16,059 bases of DNA from Thermodesulfovibrionia bacterium. GTDB lineage: Bacteria > Nitrospirota > Thermodesulfovibrionia > UBA6902. Each line of letters opens with the position of its first letter. Positions within the stretch are counted from its first letter, which is position 1. Below the pieces are notes generated by a model that saw nothing but the letters and a program-made list of their open reading frames with translations, did not search any database and was not told the DNA's origin. The stretch is taken from positions 1-16,059 of the forward strand of contig CAMYJJ010000043.1 in assembly GCA_947258735.1 (NCBI GenBank), written 5' to 3'. Positions 6,600 through 14,183 of this stretch are shown piece after piece. The position numbers and the translations under genes are program-made.

Positions 6600-9500
6600 A
6601 TGCCCAGACGTGAAGACATTAAGAAAGTGATGATAATTGGTTCAGGTCCCATAGTAATAGGACAGGCATGTGAGTTTGATTATTCAGGGACCCAGGCATG
6701 CAAGGCCCTGAGGAACCTCGGGTATGAGATAGTCCTTGTCAATTCGAATCCGGCAACTATCATGACCGATCCGGGCATAGCTGACGTCACATATATTGAA
6801 CCCCTTACCCTTGAATACATGACTGATATTATTGAGAAGGAGCGTCCTGATGCATTGCTTCCCAATCTTGGAGGCCAGACAGGACTGAACCTTTCATCTG
6901 AGCTTGCTCATACAGGAGTGCTTGATAAATACGGCGTAAAGATAATAGGGGTCAATATTGATGCGATTAAAAGAGGCGAAGACCGCCAGGAGTTCAAGGA
7001 CACAATGAACCGTCTGGGTATTAAAATGCCAAAGAGCGAAGTTGCTGAATCAGTAGAAGAAGCGGAAAAGATTGTGGAGGAAATTGGTTTCCCGGTTGTG
7101 ATCAGGCCTGCCTATACCATGGGCGGCACTGGAGGGGGGCATGTCTATAACCTCGAAGAGCTGCGATCTGTCGTAAGTCGCGGGCTGTCAGTCAGTCTTG
7201 TTCATCAGGTTCTTGTTGAAGAGTCTGTGATTGGATGGGAAGAGCTGGAACTGGAGGTTGTGCGTGATGCCAAAAACCAGAAAATAACCGTCTGCTTTAT
7301 AGAAAACGTCGATGCAATGGGAGTTCATACAGGTGACTCATATTGCACTGCGCCCATGATGACCATTTCTCCTGAACTGCAGGAGCGTCTTCAGAAATAC
7401 TCTTATGATATTGTAGAAGCAATTGAGGTCATTGGCGGTACCAATGTCCAGTTTGCCCATAATCCTGAAACAGGCAAGGTAGTTGTTATTGAGATCAATC
7501 CCAGGACCTCACGTTCCTCTGCGCTGGCTTCAAAGGCGACCGGATTTCCGATTGCACTTGTCTCATCAATGCTTGCCGGTGGGCTTACCATGGATGAAAT
7601 TCCCTACTGGAGGGACGGCACGCTTGAAAAATACACTCCGTCGGGAGATTATGTTGTCGTTAAATTCGCACGGTGGGCATTTGAAAAGTTCCAGGGAGTT
7701 GAAGATAAACTGGGCACCCAGATGAAGGCTGTCGGAGAAGTAATGAGTATTGGAAAAAACTATAAAGAGGCATTTCAAAAATCGATCCGTTCGCTGGAGA
7801 ACGGGCGTCATGGACTTGGATTTGCAAAGGACTTCAATGACAAATCTTTGAGTGACCTTATGGATATGCTTGTGGACCCGTCCAGTGAACGCCAGTTTAT
7901 CATGTACGAGGCGCTGAGAAAAGGCGCTGATATAAATGATCTGCATGATAAGACGTATATTAAAAGATGGTTTATCGAGCAGATGAAAGAACTTGTGGAC
8001 CTGGAAGAAAAACTGCTGAAACATAAAGGAACATTACCGCCTGATGATCTGCTGGTCCAGGCAAAAAAAGACGGTTTTGCCGACAGATATCTGTCAAAGA
8101 TACTGGGAGTCTCTGAAAAGGATGTCCGTTCAAAAAGAAGTTCGCTCGGAATGGTAGAGGGATGGGAGCCGGTACCGGTAAGCGGTGTGGAAAATGCGGC
8201 TTACTATTTTTCTACCTATAATGCTCCGGACAAAGTTGATGTGAGCTCAAACCGCAAAATCATGGTGCTCGGCGGCGGCCCCAATCGTATTGGACAGGGA
8301 ATAGAGTTTGATTACTGCTGTGTGCATGCTGCCTTTACCCTTCGCGATGAAGGGTATGAGACAGTGATGGTCAACTGCAATCCCGAGACAGTGTCCACTG
8401 ACTATGATACATCGGACAAGCTGTATTTTGAACCGTTGACGGTTGAAGATGTTCTTGCGATTTATGAGAAGGAAAAGCCGGAAGGCGTTGTTGTCCAGTT
8501 CGGAGGTCAGACCCCTTTGAACATAGCAGCAGAGCTTGAAGCATCAGGCGTCAAGATAATTGGTACAAGTCCTGAAACTATTGACCTGGCGGAAGACCGT
8601 GACCGTTTCCGTAAGATCATGGAAGACCTGAACATACCCCAGGCAAAGTCCGGTATGGCCGGAAGCGTAGATGAGGCATTGAGCGTTGCAGAAGGCATAG
8701 GATATCCGCTCATTGTCCGGCCGTCATATGTACTTGGCGGACGTGCCATGGAAGTTGTATATGACAAAGAAATGCTTGAGGAATATGTTTCTGCAGCTGT
8801 GGACATGTCGCCGGAACGGCCAATTCTGATTGAACAGTTTCTGGAAAATGCGATAGAAGCTGAAGCCGATGCCATATCTGATGGTACTGATGCCTTTGTG
8901 CCTGCAGTTATGGAGCATATCGAACTTGCAGGGGTCCACTCTGGTGATTCAGCATGTGTTATTCCTCCAGTAAGCATTGCTCAGGAGCATATCAACACAA
9001 TTGAGGACTATACCAAAAAGATAGCGGTGGAATTAAATGTTGTAGGACTGATGAATATTCAGTATGCCATCGCTGATGATGTTGTATATGTCCTTGAGGC
9101 AAACCCAAGGGCCAGCCGCACCGTTCCCCTGGTCAGCAAGGTGTGTAATATTCCTATGGCCCGGTATGCCACACAGATCATGCTTGGGAAAAAATTAAGC
9201 GACCTTCATCTCTCACATAAAATAATTCCGCATTATGGTGTGAAGGAGTCTGTTTTTCCGTTCAACATGTTTCCTGAAGTAGACCCCCTGCTTGGCCCGG
9301 AGATGCGGTCCACCGGGGAAGTGCTGGGTATGGCCGGTCATTCGGGACGGGCCTTTTACAAGGCTCAGGAGGCCACAAAGCTGAAACTCCCTCTGGAAGG
9401 GGCAGTTCTGATATCTGTATCCAGGAGGGACAGGGCAGGGGTGATCAAAGCAGCACAGGAGTTTGAAAAGGCCGGTTTTACCATCAGGGCCACAAAGGGT

Positions 9501-9800
9501 ACCTGTGCATACCTGGCTGACAATGGAATAAAATCCGAAGAAATCCTGAAACTCCATGAAGGACGACCTAACCTGATAGATGCAATTGAAAATGGTGAAA
9601 TCCAACTTGTTGTCAACACACCTATCGGCAAACGCAGCGCAATAGATGACTCGTACATCCGCAAGGCAGCCATAAAACATGGCCTGCCTTACATAACCTC
9701 AACGGCAGCTGCTATCGCTGCTGCCAGGGGGATTACAGCATGCCGTGAGAAGAAAAGTGAGATTAAAAGTCTTCAGGAATATCACGCGGATATATCGTAG
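6600..9800 (+). CDS. carB: Carbamoyl phosphate synthase large subunit
   Basis: 1066 aa, normal length. The two homologous synthetase halves are complete. The first opens with GSGPIVIGQACEFDYSG (14-30) and has the ATP-grasp strings VVIRPAYTMGGTGGG and EINPRTSRSSALASKATG. The second opens with GGGPNRIGQGIEFDY (558-572), with LIVRPSYVLGGRAMEV and EANPRASRTVPLVSK. An MGS-type allosteric domain covers about 934-1066. With the glutaminase subunit CarA it makes carbamoyl phosphate from bicarbonate, ammonia from glutamine, and two ATP, feeding pyrimidines and arginine. carA is not in this window, so the subunits are encoded apart. The last 117 bp are duplicated at 10707-10823. No terminator is visible after the stop, and no clear attenuator is seen in the 228-bp upstream region. 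Confidence 0.98.
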   Translation: MPRREDIKKVMIIGSGPIVIGQACEFDYSGTQACKALRNLGYEIVLVNSNPATIMTDPGIADVTYIEPLTLEYMTDIIEKERPDALLPNLGGQTGLNLSSELAHTGVLDKYGVKIIGVNIDAIKRGEDRQEFKDTMNRLGIKMPKSEVAESVEEAEKIVEEIGFPVVIRPAYTMGGTGGGHVYNLEELRSVVSRGLSVSLVHQVLVEESVIGWEELELEVVRDAKNQKITVCFIENVDAMGVHTGDSYCTAPMMTISPELQERLQKYSYDIVEAIEVIGGTNVQFAHNPETGKVVVIEINPRTSRSSALASKATGFPIALVSSMLAGGLTMDEIPYWRDGTLEKYTPSGDYVVVKFARWAFEKFQGVEDKLGTQMKAVGEVMSIGKNYKEAFQKSIRSLENGRHGLGFAKDFNDKSLSDLMDMLVDPSSERQFIMYEALRKGADINDLHDKTYIKRWFIEQMKELVDLEEKLLKHKGTLPPDDLLVQAKKDGFADRYLSKILGVSEKDVRSKRSSLGMVEGWEPVPVSGVENAAYYFSTYNAPDKVDVSSNRKIMVLGGGPNRIGQGIEFDYCCVHAAFTLRDEGYETVMVNCNPETVSTDYDTSDKLYFEPLTVEDVLAIYEKEKPEGVVVQFGGQTPLNIAAELEASGVKIIGTSPETIDLAEDRDRFRKIMEDLNIPQAKSGMAGSVDEALSVAEGIGYPLIVRPSYVLGGRAMEVVYDKEMLEEYVSAAVDMSPERPILIEQFLENAIEAEADAISDGTDAFVPAVMEHIELAGVHSGDSACVIPPVSIAQEHINTIEDYTKKIAVELNVVGLMNIQYAIADDVVYVLEANPRASRTVPLVSKVCNIPMARYATQIMLGKKLSDLHLSHKIIPHYGVKESVFPFNMFPEVDPLLGPEMRSTGEVLGMAGHSGRAFYKAQEATKLKLPLEGAVLISVSRRDRAGVIKAAQEFEKAGFTIRATKGTCAYLADNGIKSEEILKLHEGRPNLIDAIENGEIQLVVNTPIGKRSAIDDSYIRKAAIKHGLPYITSTAAAIAAARGITACREKKSEIKSLQEYHADIS

Positions 9801-9834
9801 TCTCCTGCAACCGTAAATTGACGGATAACTAAGC

Positions 9835-9886
9835 CGTCATTCCTTAGGCATGCCTGTCGGTAGGCAGGTTTATTGATTGGGAATCC
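9835..9886. repeat. Small REP-like extragenic element
   Basis: CGTCATTCC (9835-9843) and GGGAATCC (9879-9886) form the ends of the familiar 'CGTCATTCC...GGGAATCC' class of extragenic repeat. Inside is the near-palindrome TGCCTGTCGGTAGGCA (9851-9866). A perfect version of that palindrome occurs at 11433-11448. It lies 34 bp after carB. No T-run follows, so it is not a convincing terminator. Confidence 0.4.
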
Positions 9887-10033
9887 TTGATATTGATTTG
9901 CATTATGTAATCAGAAAGGATAAAGGTTTATTTGAAAATTCCCGCCTTATATCCCATCTCACTTTCCCCACATTTTGTCTCATTTCCGTGGCCTGACGCC
10001 TTCTGTTCTTAAATAAATCCTGGCTGAATTTTG

Positions 10034-10051
10034 TATAATGAATAAAAGGAG
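10034..10051 (+). promoter_or_regulatory. -10 box and Shine-Dalgarno sequence of the toxin-antitoxin operon
   Basis: TATAAT at 10034-10039 is followed by AAGGAG at 10046-10051, 5 nt before ATG 10057. No good -35 is found at 16-18 bp, so the promoter call rests on the -10 alone. If used, the leader would be only about 11 nt. Confidence 0.45.
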
Positions 10052-10056
10052 CATTA

Positions 10057-10245
10057 ATGGAGACAGCCAAAAAAGAAGTTAGTGAGCTTCTAAAGCGTCT
10101 ACCCGAAGATTGTACTTTAGAAGATGTTCAGTATCACCTGTATGTCCTTCAAAAAACTGAACGCGGCCTGAAAGACGCTGAAGAAGGCCGGGTTTACTCG
10201 CAGGAAGAAATTGAAAAGATGATGGCAAAATGGCTCGAAGAGTAG
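10057..10245 (+). CDS. Antitoxin of a type II toxin-antitoxin pair
   Basis: 62 aa, acidic and helical, with no membrane segment. It contains LPEDCTLEDVQYHLYVLQKTERGLKDAEEGRVYSQEEIEKMMAKWLEE. This matches a common small-protein type that stands upstream of ParE/RelE toxins; the C-terminal VYSQEEIEKMMAKWL helix is where such antitoxins usually clamp the toxin. No obvious ribbon-helix-helix or HTH domain is visible, so DNA binding is not shown. Its stop overlaps the toxin start by 16 bp, the usual arrangement for coupled translation. The identification depends mainly on the toxin partner. Confidence 0.8.
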   Translation: METAKKEVSELLKRLPEDCTLEDVQYHLYVLQKTERGLKDAEEGRVYSQEEIEKMMAKWLEE

Positions 10246-10541
10246 TCTGGTCTTACGAAGCCACTGCCGACCTCAATACCCTTGCCGAATACATAGCCAA
10301 AGATTCCGTATATTATGCAGCAGCGCTTGTCCGTGAAATTCGAGATGCAACCCGTTCCCTTAATACGTTTTCAGAGAGAGGTCGAATATTACCTGAATTG
10401 AACAATTCCAATATTCGCGAACTCTTTATAAAAGAATACCGCCTTATTTACAGCATTGAAGAATCTCGTGTAGTCATTTTAGGGATTGTTCATGGGAGAA
10501 GACATTTGAAGAAAATGTGGAAAGATGAAAAGACAGATTGA
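10230..10541 (+). CDS. RelE/ParE family toxin
   Basis: 103 aa, full length for the family. The fold signature is clear: VVWSYEATADLNTLAEYIAKDS for the N-terminal strand and helix pair, RGRILPEL, then REL-FIKEYRLIYSIEESRVVILGIVHGRRHL for the C-terminal beta sheet. Features such as GR-PEL and YRLIY followed by IVHGRR are closer to ParE (gyrase poison) than to RelE (ribosome-dependent mRNase), but the sequence cannot decide the target. The start ATG lies within the antitoxin's last codons. The pair is inserted between carB and a second diverged copy of the carB 3' end, which suggests it was acquired. Confidence 0.88.
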   Translation: MARRVVWSYEATADLNTLAEYIAKDSVYYAAALVREIRDATRSLNTFSERGRILPELNNSNIRELFIKEYRLIYSIEESRVVILGIVHGRRHLKKMWKDEKTD

Positions 10542-10679
10542 CTTGCCAATTATCATTATATTAAATACCTTCTTGCCTTTCCCACGGTCACGACAATAAC
10601 TCCTTAATGCCTACTGCCTGGGATATTTCCCTTTCCCGCTTCTTTGGACACTTTCAAGGTTGATACCTTTGTTGTTGTC

Positions 10680-10823
10680 CATCCGCAAGACAGCGAAAAA
10701 CATAGTTTGCCTTACATAACCTCAACTGCAGCTGCTATCGCGGCTGCCAGGGGGATCATGGCATGGCGTGAGAAAAAAAGTGAGGTCAAGAGTCTTCAGG
10801 AATATCACGCGGATATATCTTAG
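10680..10823 (+). pseudogene. carB: Diverged second copy of the carB 3' end
   Basis: This stretch repeats 9656-9800. From 10707 to the TAG at 10821-10823 it aligns without gaps to the last 39 codons of carB at about 90% (12 differences in 117 bp) and reads LPYITSTAAAIAAARG...KSLQEYHADIS in frame. Nine of the twelve changes are at third codon positions, and only three alter the amino acid (T to M, C to W, I to V). Upstream of 10707 the match weakens: CATCCGCAAG is shared, but a 1-base deletion breaks the frame, and homology is lost before 10680. There is no start codon and no rest of the gene, so it is a remnant. Confidence 0.9.
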
Positions 10824-11041
10824 AAGAGGGATTGGTTTTTATATGAGAAAAGTTCAGGTGGATGATATTATCAAAAAGTCTTCAATATTGACTTAGTATG
10901 AATACTGTTAACAATTCTCTATTGTCGTGATTCTTGGGTTTACTTTAAATTTGAAACTATTATCTAATAATCTTCAAATTTAATGCTGTTTGTGATTTAT
11001 TTATAATTCTCAATAGTCGTTATTCAAAGCAGATCATAACG
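10824..11041. other. AT-rich non-coding stretch with direct repeats and a hairpin
   Basis: No supported gene. Two 23-bp direct repeats lie at 10911-10933 and 11003-11025 (sharing AATTCTC, then GTCGT and ATTC; about 80% identical, 92-bp period). Between them is a perfect 11-bp inverted repeat, TTAAATTTGAA (10945-10955) and TTCAAATTTAA (10973-10983). Its loop contains a further ATTAT-cta-ATAAT dyad. See the related finding. Confidence 0.6.
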
Positions 11042-11124
11042 GATAAGGGGTCGGGGCTCGACAAACGACAAATCAGGTTCTTAATAATTCTTGAATGTCG
11101 TTTGTCGAGCCCTGACCCCCTATC
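11042..11124. repeat. Long inverted repeat, 29-bp arms
   Basis: The left arm 11042-11070 contains GGGGCTCGACAAACGACA. The right arm 11096-11124 is its reverse complement with 2 mismatches over 29 bp, and the loop is 25 nt. It stands immediately before the transposase remnant at 11126. Inverted repeats of this sort (GGGGTC.GGGCTCGAC...) are typical companions of IS200-like/REP-associated transposases. As RNA it would form a very stable hairpin. Confidence 0.8.
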
Positions 11125-11125
11125 A

Positions 11126-11269
11126 TTTCCTGAATATATCATAATGCCGAATCACGTACACGGGATCATATTCATTGTAGGGGCACCTCTTGTGGGTGCC
11201 CATTCTGTAGATTCGCCAATGGGTGATAAAGACAGGGCTACCTCTCCTATGTTGAATCTTTGTCGGTAA
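11126..11269 (+). pseudogene. Remnant of an IS200-like / REP-associated Y1 (HUH) transposase
   Basis: Reading in frame from 11126 gives FPEYIIMPNHVHGIIFIVGAPLVGA followed by more residues to a TAA at 11267-11269. MPNHVHGII is the hallmark of the Y1_Tnp/RAYT family, with HVH as the metal-binding HUH motif. The N-terminal part before it and the catalytic-tyrosine C-terminal part are both missing, so only about 48 codons remain. Upstream it runs straight into the inverted repeat. The DNA coding GAPLVGA can also fold (GGGCACC...GGTGCCC, 11181-11200). Confidence 0.75.
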
Positions 11270-11475
11270 ACTCATCGATATCGATCTTGCTCACAACTTA
11301 GAGACAAATAGCGGCGCTATTAAATTCTGACATATACAAAACCCAATGATTACTGATTGAAATCTTCACCAAAATACTCAAATAAAGAAGTGCCCCTTTT
11401 AGTCTAAAATTATAAATTTCAAATGACACAGCTGCCTGCCGGCAGGCACAGCTTTTGATATTTGTTATTTATGTC
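11270..11475. other. Non-coding spacer with a palindromic repeat
   Basis: I see no gene here. The only structure is the perfect 16-bp palindrome TGCCTGCCGGCAGGCA (11433-11448), flanked by AGCT on both sides. It is related to the copy at 9851-9866. It lies 27 bp past the stop of the minus-strand RRM gene. It has no T-run in that direction, so it is a repeat rather than a proven terminator. Confidence 0.5.
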
Positions 11476-11898
11476 TTACCTGTTACCCCCACGGCCTCCG
11501 CCTCCAAATCCTCCTCTCCCTCCGCCTTTTCCGCCACCGCCATATCCTCCTCCGCCATACCCTCCTTTGCCACCACCTTTTCCACCTCCGCCAAATCCCC
11601 CTCTCCCACTGCCTTTTCCGCCACCGCCAAATCCTCCTCTACTGCCGCGATTGTCCGTGCGCGGGCGGGCCTCATTCACATTAAGAGTTTTTACCTGTAA
11701 TTCTTTGCCATTCAGGCTATCGATTGCAGACTGCCCTTGCTCCTTGGAAGGCATCTGAACAAATCCAAATCCTTTTGGGTCCCCGCTATACTTATCCTTT
11801 ATGATATTTACAGATTCAACCTCCCCGAATTCTTCGAAAGCCTTTTTCAATTCATCTTCGGTGAGCTCACGTGGTAAATTGCCTACATAGATATTCAT
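11476..11898 (-). CDS. RRM RNA-binding protein with glycine-rich tail
   Basis: 140 aa. Residues 1-80 are one RNA recognition motif with RNP2 IYVGNL (3-8) and RNP1 KGFGFVQM (42-49), which keeps the two RNP1 aromatics for RNA stacking. Residues 84-140 are a low-complexity tail of about 12-residue units of the type RGGFGGGGKGGG, with RGG/KGG and GGYGG variants, encoded by near-repeats in DNA. Bacterial proteins of this build (for example the cyanobacterial Rbp type) are small cytosolic RNA-binding proteins, often cold-responsive; the tail may drive weak self-association. AAAGGAG (11911-11905) 6 nt before the ATG fixes the start. It is the last gene after the oxidase operon, 46 bp from ctaB, and may be co-transcribed with it. 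Confidence 0.92.
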   Translation of the reverse strand: MNIYVGNLPRELTEDELKKAFEEFGEVESVNIIKDKYSGDPKGFGFVQMPSKEQGQSAIDSLNGKELQVKTLNVNEARPRTDNRGSRGGFGGGGKGSGRGGFGGGGKGGGKGGYGGGGYGGGGKGGGRGGFGGGGRGGNR

Positions 11899-11944
11899 TT
11901 GTTTCTCCTTTTATTATGAATTTTTTATCTCCGTTTCGCCTGAC

Positions 11945-12880
11945 TTACAGCTTAAATAATCTTTCGATATGGAGAATGATCATTACCAATAACATATAAC
12001 CATTCATACTCTTAAATACAGAAGAATATGCAGGGGCTTTATCTGTCTGCAGCAGAATATGGGAACTATGCCACATGAGCCATACCGAAGCTAAACACAA
12101 CATCAAGACAGAAGTGACAGACAGGGCAATACCGTATAACGGGACCAGAAGTAACGATACAACGGTTGCTAGTGTCCACATTATAACTATCCTTCCAAAT
12201 TGATCTCTATTAAATATCTTGACCAATGCAGGGAGATCAGACCTTTTATAGTCCTCTTCATGGGAGAATAACAGGAACCAGAAGTGAGGGACCTGCCACA
12301 TAAAGAAAAAGAAACATATTGGCAGTAGCGCATAGTCATTCAGGCTGCCCCCCGCTGCAACCCATCCGATGGCAGGAGGTATGGCCCCTACGATTGCTCC
12401 CGGAACAGCTGCAAAGGCGGTCACCTGTTTAAGGTTCGTGTAAACAAGGTTGTACCAGACAAGGGCAAACAGTCCAAGACCTGCGACAATCCAGCCCCCT
12501 GACAGTAACATGATGAATACTCCTGTAAAAATAAGTGAAACTGCAATGTATAAAGCATGTGATTGCTCAATCATCCCCGCGGGAATGGGCCTTGAACCTG
12601 TTCTCTTCATCAGGGCATCAATATCCCGTTCCTGATACTGGTTAAGGGCGCCGGCACCGCAGGAAAGGATAAAAACCCCTGCCATGGTAACAAACATAAC
12701 AGATGTTAATTCCGCACTCACAAGTATGCTGCCGGTCAACGCTGATAAAGCAGCAAAGGCAGATATCCTCAGCTTGCAAAGGTGACTGTACGCTTTCAGC
12801 ACATCCCTCTTTGTTTCAACTGCATTATGAGAATTGTATGATCTGTATCCGTACATCTTATCTGTTGAATTCATGCTCAT
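11945..12880 (-). CDS. ctaB: Heme O synthase (protoheme IX farnesyltransferase)
   Basis: 311 aa integral membrane prenyltransferase of the UbiA superfamily, with about eight to nine hydrophobic helices. The prenyl-diphosphate/Mg site is ALNQYQERDIDALMKRTGSRP (78-98), with N80, E84 and D88; Glu at the first acidic position is a variant also known from other CtaB proteins. The second conserved region includes FMWQVPHFW (193-201) and the loop EEDYKRSDLPAL (208-219). It farnesylates heme b to heme O, the precursor of heme A for the oxidase encoded just upstream. Its ATG overlaps the coxB stop as ATGA (4 bp), showing translational coupling. A heme A synthase is not seen in the window. Confidence 0.95.
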   Translation of the reverse strand: MSMNSTDKMYGYRSYNSHNAVETKRDVLKAYSHLCKLRISAFAALSALTGSILVSAELTSVMFVTMAGVFILSCGAGALNQYQERDIDALMKRTGSRPIPAGMIEQSHALYIAVSLIFTGVFIMLLSGGWIVAGLGLFALVWYNLVYTNLKQVTAFAAVPGAIVGAIPPAIGWVAAGGSLNDYALLPICFFFFMWQVPHFWFLLFSHEEDYKRSDLPALVKIFNRDQFGRIVIMWTLATVVSLLLVPLYGIALSVTSVLMLCLASVWLMWHSSHILLQTDKAPAYSSVFKSMNGYMLLVMIILHIERLFKL

Positions 12881-13875
12881 TTTAGACCTTTAAGATACTC
12901 TATGATAAGGTTCAGTTCATTTTCGGATATTTCACCTTCATATGAAGGCATGCCTTCCGGATAATCCTTAACAATATCTCTATCCGGATAAAGAATTGAC
13001 CTTTTCAGATAGTCATCATCTGCAACCAGTGCCTGTTCCTTTCCCTTACTGATGACAATTGTATTTCTGCCGTAAATGCCCTTAAAGGTAGGTCCGACAA
13101 TAACTGAGCCGTCTATACTGTGGCAGTCAAGGCAGCCGTTGTCATCAAGTATCGATTTCACATCTGTATGTCCGGCCGCCTTTTTATCAACAGACGCATA
13201 CCACATGTTGAACTCGTCCGGTTCCATGGCAATTACTTTGGACGACATATATGAATGCCTCTGTCCGCAATATTCTGCACATAAAATATCATACTCCCCC
13301 GGCTCTTTAGAAAAGATCCACATGGATGTCTCCAGCCCCGGTACCGCATCCTCCTTTAACTTGAGATCAGGAATAAACAGACTGTGAATAACATCGGTGG
13401 AGGTGATGGTCAACCTGACCGGCCTTCCCACCGGTATCCTGAGCAGATCGCTTTTTAGACCGTTCTCATACTGAAAGCTCCAGGACCACATGCGTGCAAC
13501 CACCTTAACCGGCATCGCATTGTCCGGTGTCTTTCTCATGGAAATAAAGTTTTCCCACCCTACATAAAAAATGATAAATACCAGAATGGTGGGAATCACT
13601 GTCCATGTTATTTCGAGCAAAAGCGACTCTTTGACCTCTTTTGATTCCGGATTTTTCGAAGCGCGATACTTTATGGCAAAGTAAATCATAAAAAACGTCA
13701 CCAGCACCAGCAGCACAACAGAGATAACAAGAACAAGTATGGAAGCCTCATTGACCTTGCCCGCCAGATCAGGAACGGTCGAGTACGAGCCTTTATTGGT
13801 TGCGTGACAAAACGGGACGAGGAAGCGGTCAAAGAGTGCCAGGAGTTCCAGGATTTCATTGATTAATAAAAACAT
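12877..13875 (-). CDS. coxB: Cytochrome c oxidase subunit II with fused cytochrome c (caa3 type)
   Basis: 332 aa. Two transmembrane helices (about 44-68 and 86-107) are followed by a cupredoxin domain facing the periplasm. The binuclear CuA site is complete: H164 in DVIHSLFIP, then C199, E201, C203, H207 and M210 in CAEYCGQRHSYM. A cytochrome c domain is fused at the C-terminus: CLDCH (C248, C251, H252) binds heme c covalently, and M309 in EGMPSYEG is the likely sixth ligand. This makes a caa3 oxidase, which passes electrons from soluble or membrane cytochrome c through heme c and CuA to subunit I. No lipobox or clear cleavable signal is seen at the N-terminus. The gene lies 7 bp after subunit IV, downstream of subunit I, unlike the usual order. 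Confidence 0.96.
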   Translation of the reverse strand: MFLLINEILELLALFDRFLVPFCHATNKGSYSTVPDLAGKVNEASILVLVISVVLLVLVTFFMIYFAIKYRASKNPESKEVKESLLLEITWTVIPTILVFIIFYVGWENFISMRKTPDNAMPVKVVARMWSWSFQYENGLKSDLLRIPVGRPVRLTITSTDVIHSLFIPDLKLKEDAVPGLETSMWIFSKEPGEYDILCAEYCGQRHSYMSSKVIAMEPDEFNMWYASVDKKAAGHTDVKSILDDNGCLDCHSIDGSVIVGPTFKGIYGRNTIVISKGKEQALVADDDYLKRSILYPDRDIVKDYPEGMPSYEGEISENELNLIIEYLKGLK

Positions 13876-13882
13876 AAAAATC

Positions 13883-14173
13883 CTATCGATAGAGTATATC
13901 CAGCAAAGTAAGCACGATAATTATGGTTAACGTCAGCACCGCCATCAGCAGCATATACTTGATAAACTTTGATTCATCTTTCAGATGCATAAATATGTAC
14001 ACAACCAGTCCTGCTTTCACAGAAGCGATAAGAATATTTATGGTTATACCGAATCTGCCGAAATCCATACCGGCAACATAAACGGTCAAACCTGTCAGCG
14101 CTAAAAGAGCGGCCCATATTGTTATATATGTTCCGTACCCCGTAGAGGCTTCTGTTATTTTGTTTTTAAACAT
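13883..14173 (-). CDS. Cytochrome c oxidase subunit IV (bacterial COX4 family)
   Basis: 96 aa, three membrane helices: about 15-36, 42-63 and 70-93. The composition and the string ASVKAGLVVYIFMHLKDESKFIKYM are typical of the small prokaryotic subunit IV found after subunit III. It has no redox centre and probably stabilises the complex. ATG 14173 is preceded by AGGGAT. It lies 10 bp after coxC and 7 bp before coxB. Confidence 0.88.
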   Translation of the reverse strand: MFKNKITEASTGYGTYITIWAALLALTGLTVYVAGMDFGRFGITINILIASVKAGLVVYIFMHLKDESKFIKYMLLMAVLTLTIIIVLTLLDILYR

Positions 14174-14183
14174 ATCCCTAATT

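Noticed and set aside
10588..10930. 11-bp inverted repeat TCACGACAATA (10588-10598) / TATTGTCGTGA (10920-10930) flanking the carB remnant
   Set aside because: An 11-bp match between two points in about a kilobase of non-coding DNA is not far from chance, and no similarity extends beyond it.
11433..11448. Palindrome after the RRM gene as a Rho-independent terminator
   Set aside because: In the minus-strand direction the stem is followed by mixed sequence, not a T-run, and a related copy occurs elsewhere in the window, so a repeat is the better label.
9801..11475. CRISPR array or tRNA/attachment site in the accessory stretch
   Set aside because: No regularly spaced direct repeats and no tRNA-like cloverleaf sequence were found; the only direct repeats are one pair 92 bp apart and the carB tails.
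11462..11758. Proline-rich frame on the plus strand opposite the RRM gene
   Set aside because: It is the antisense reading of the glycine-rich repeats (Gly codons GGN read as CCN = Pro) and has no ribosome binding site; the minus-strand gene has a full RRM.
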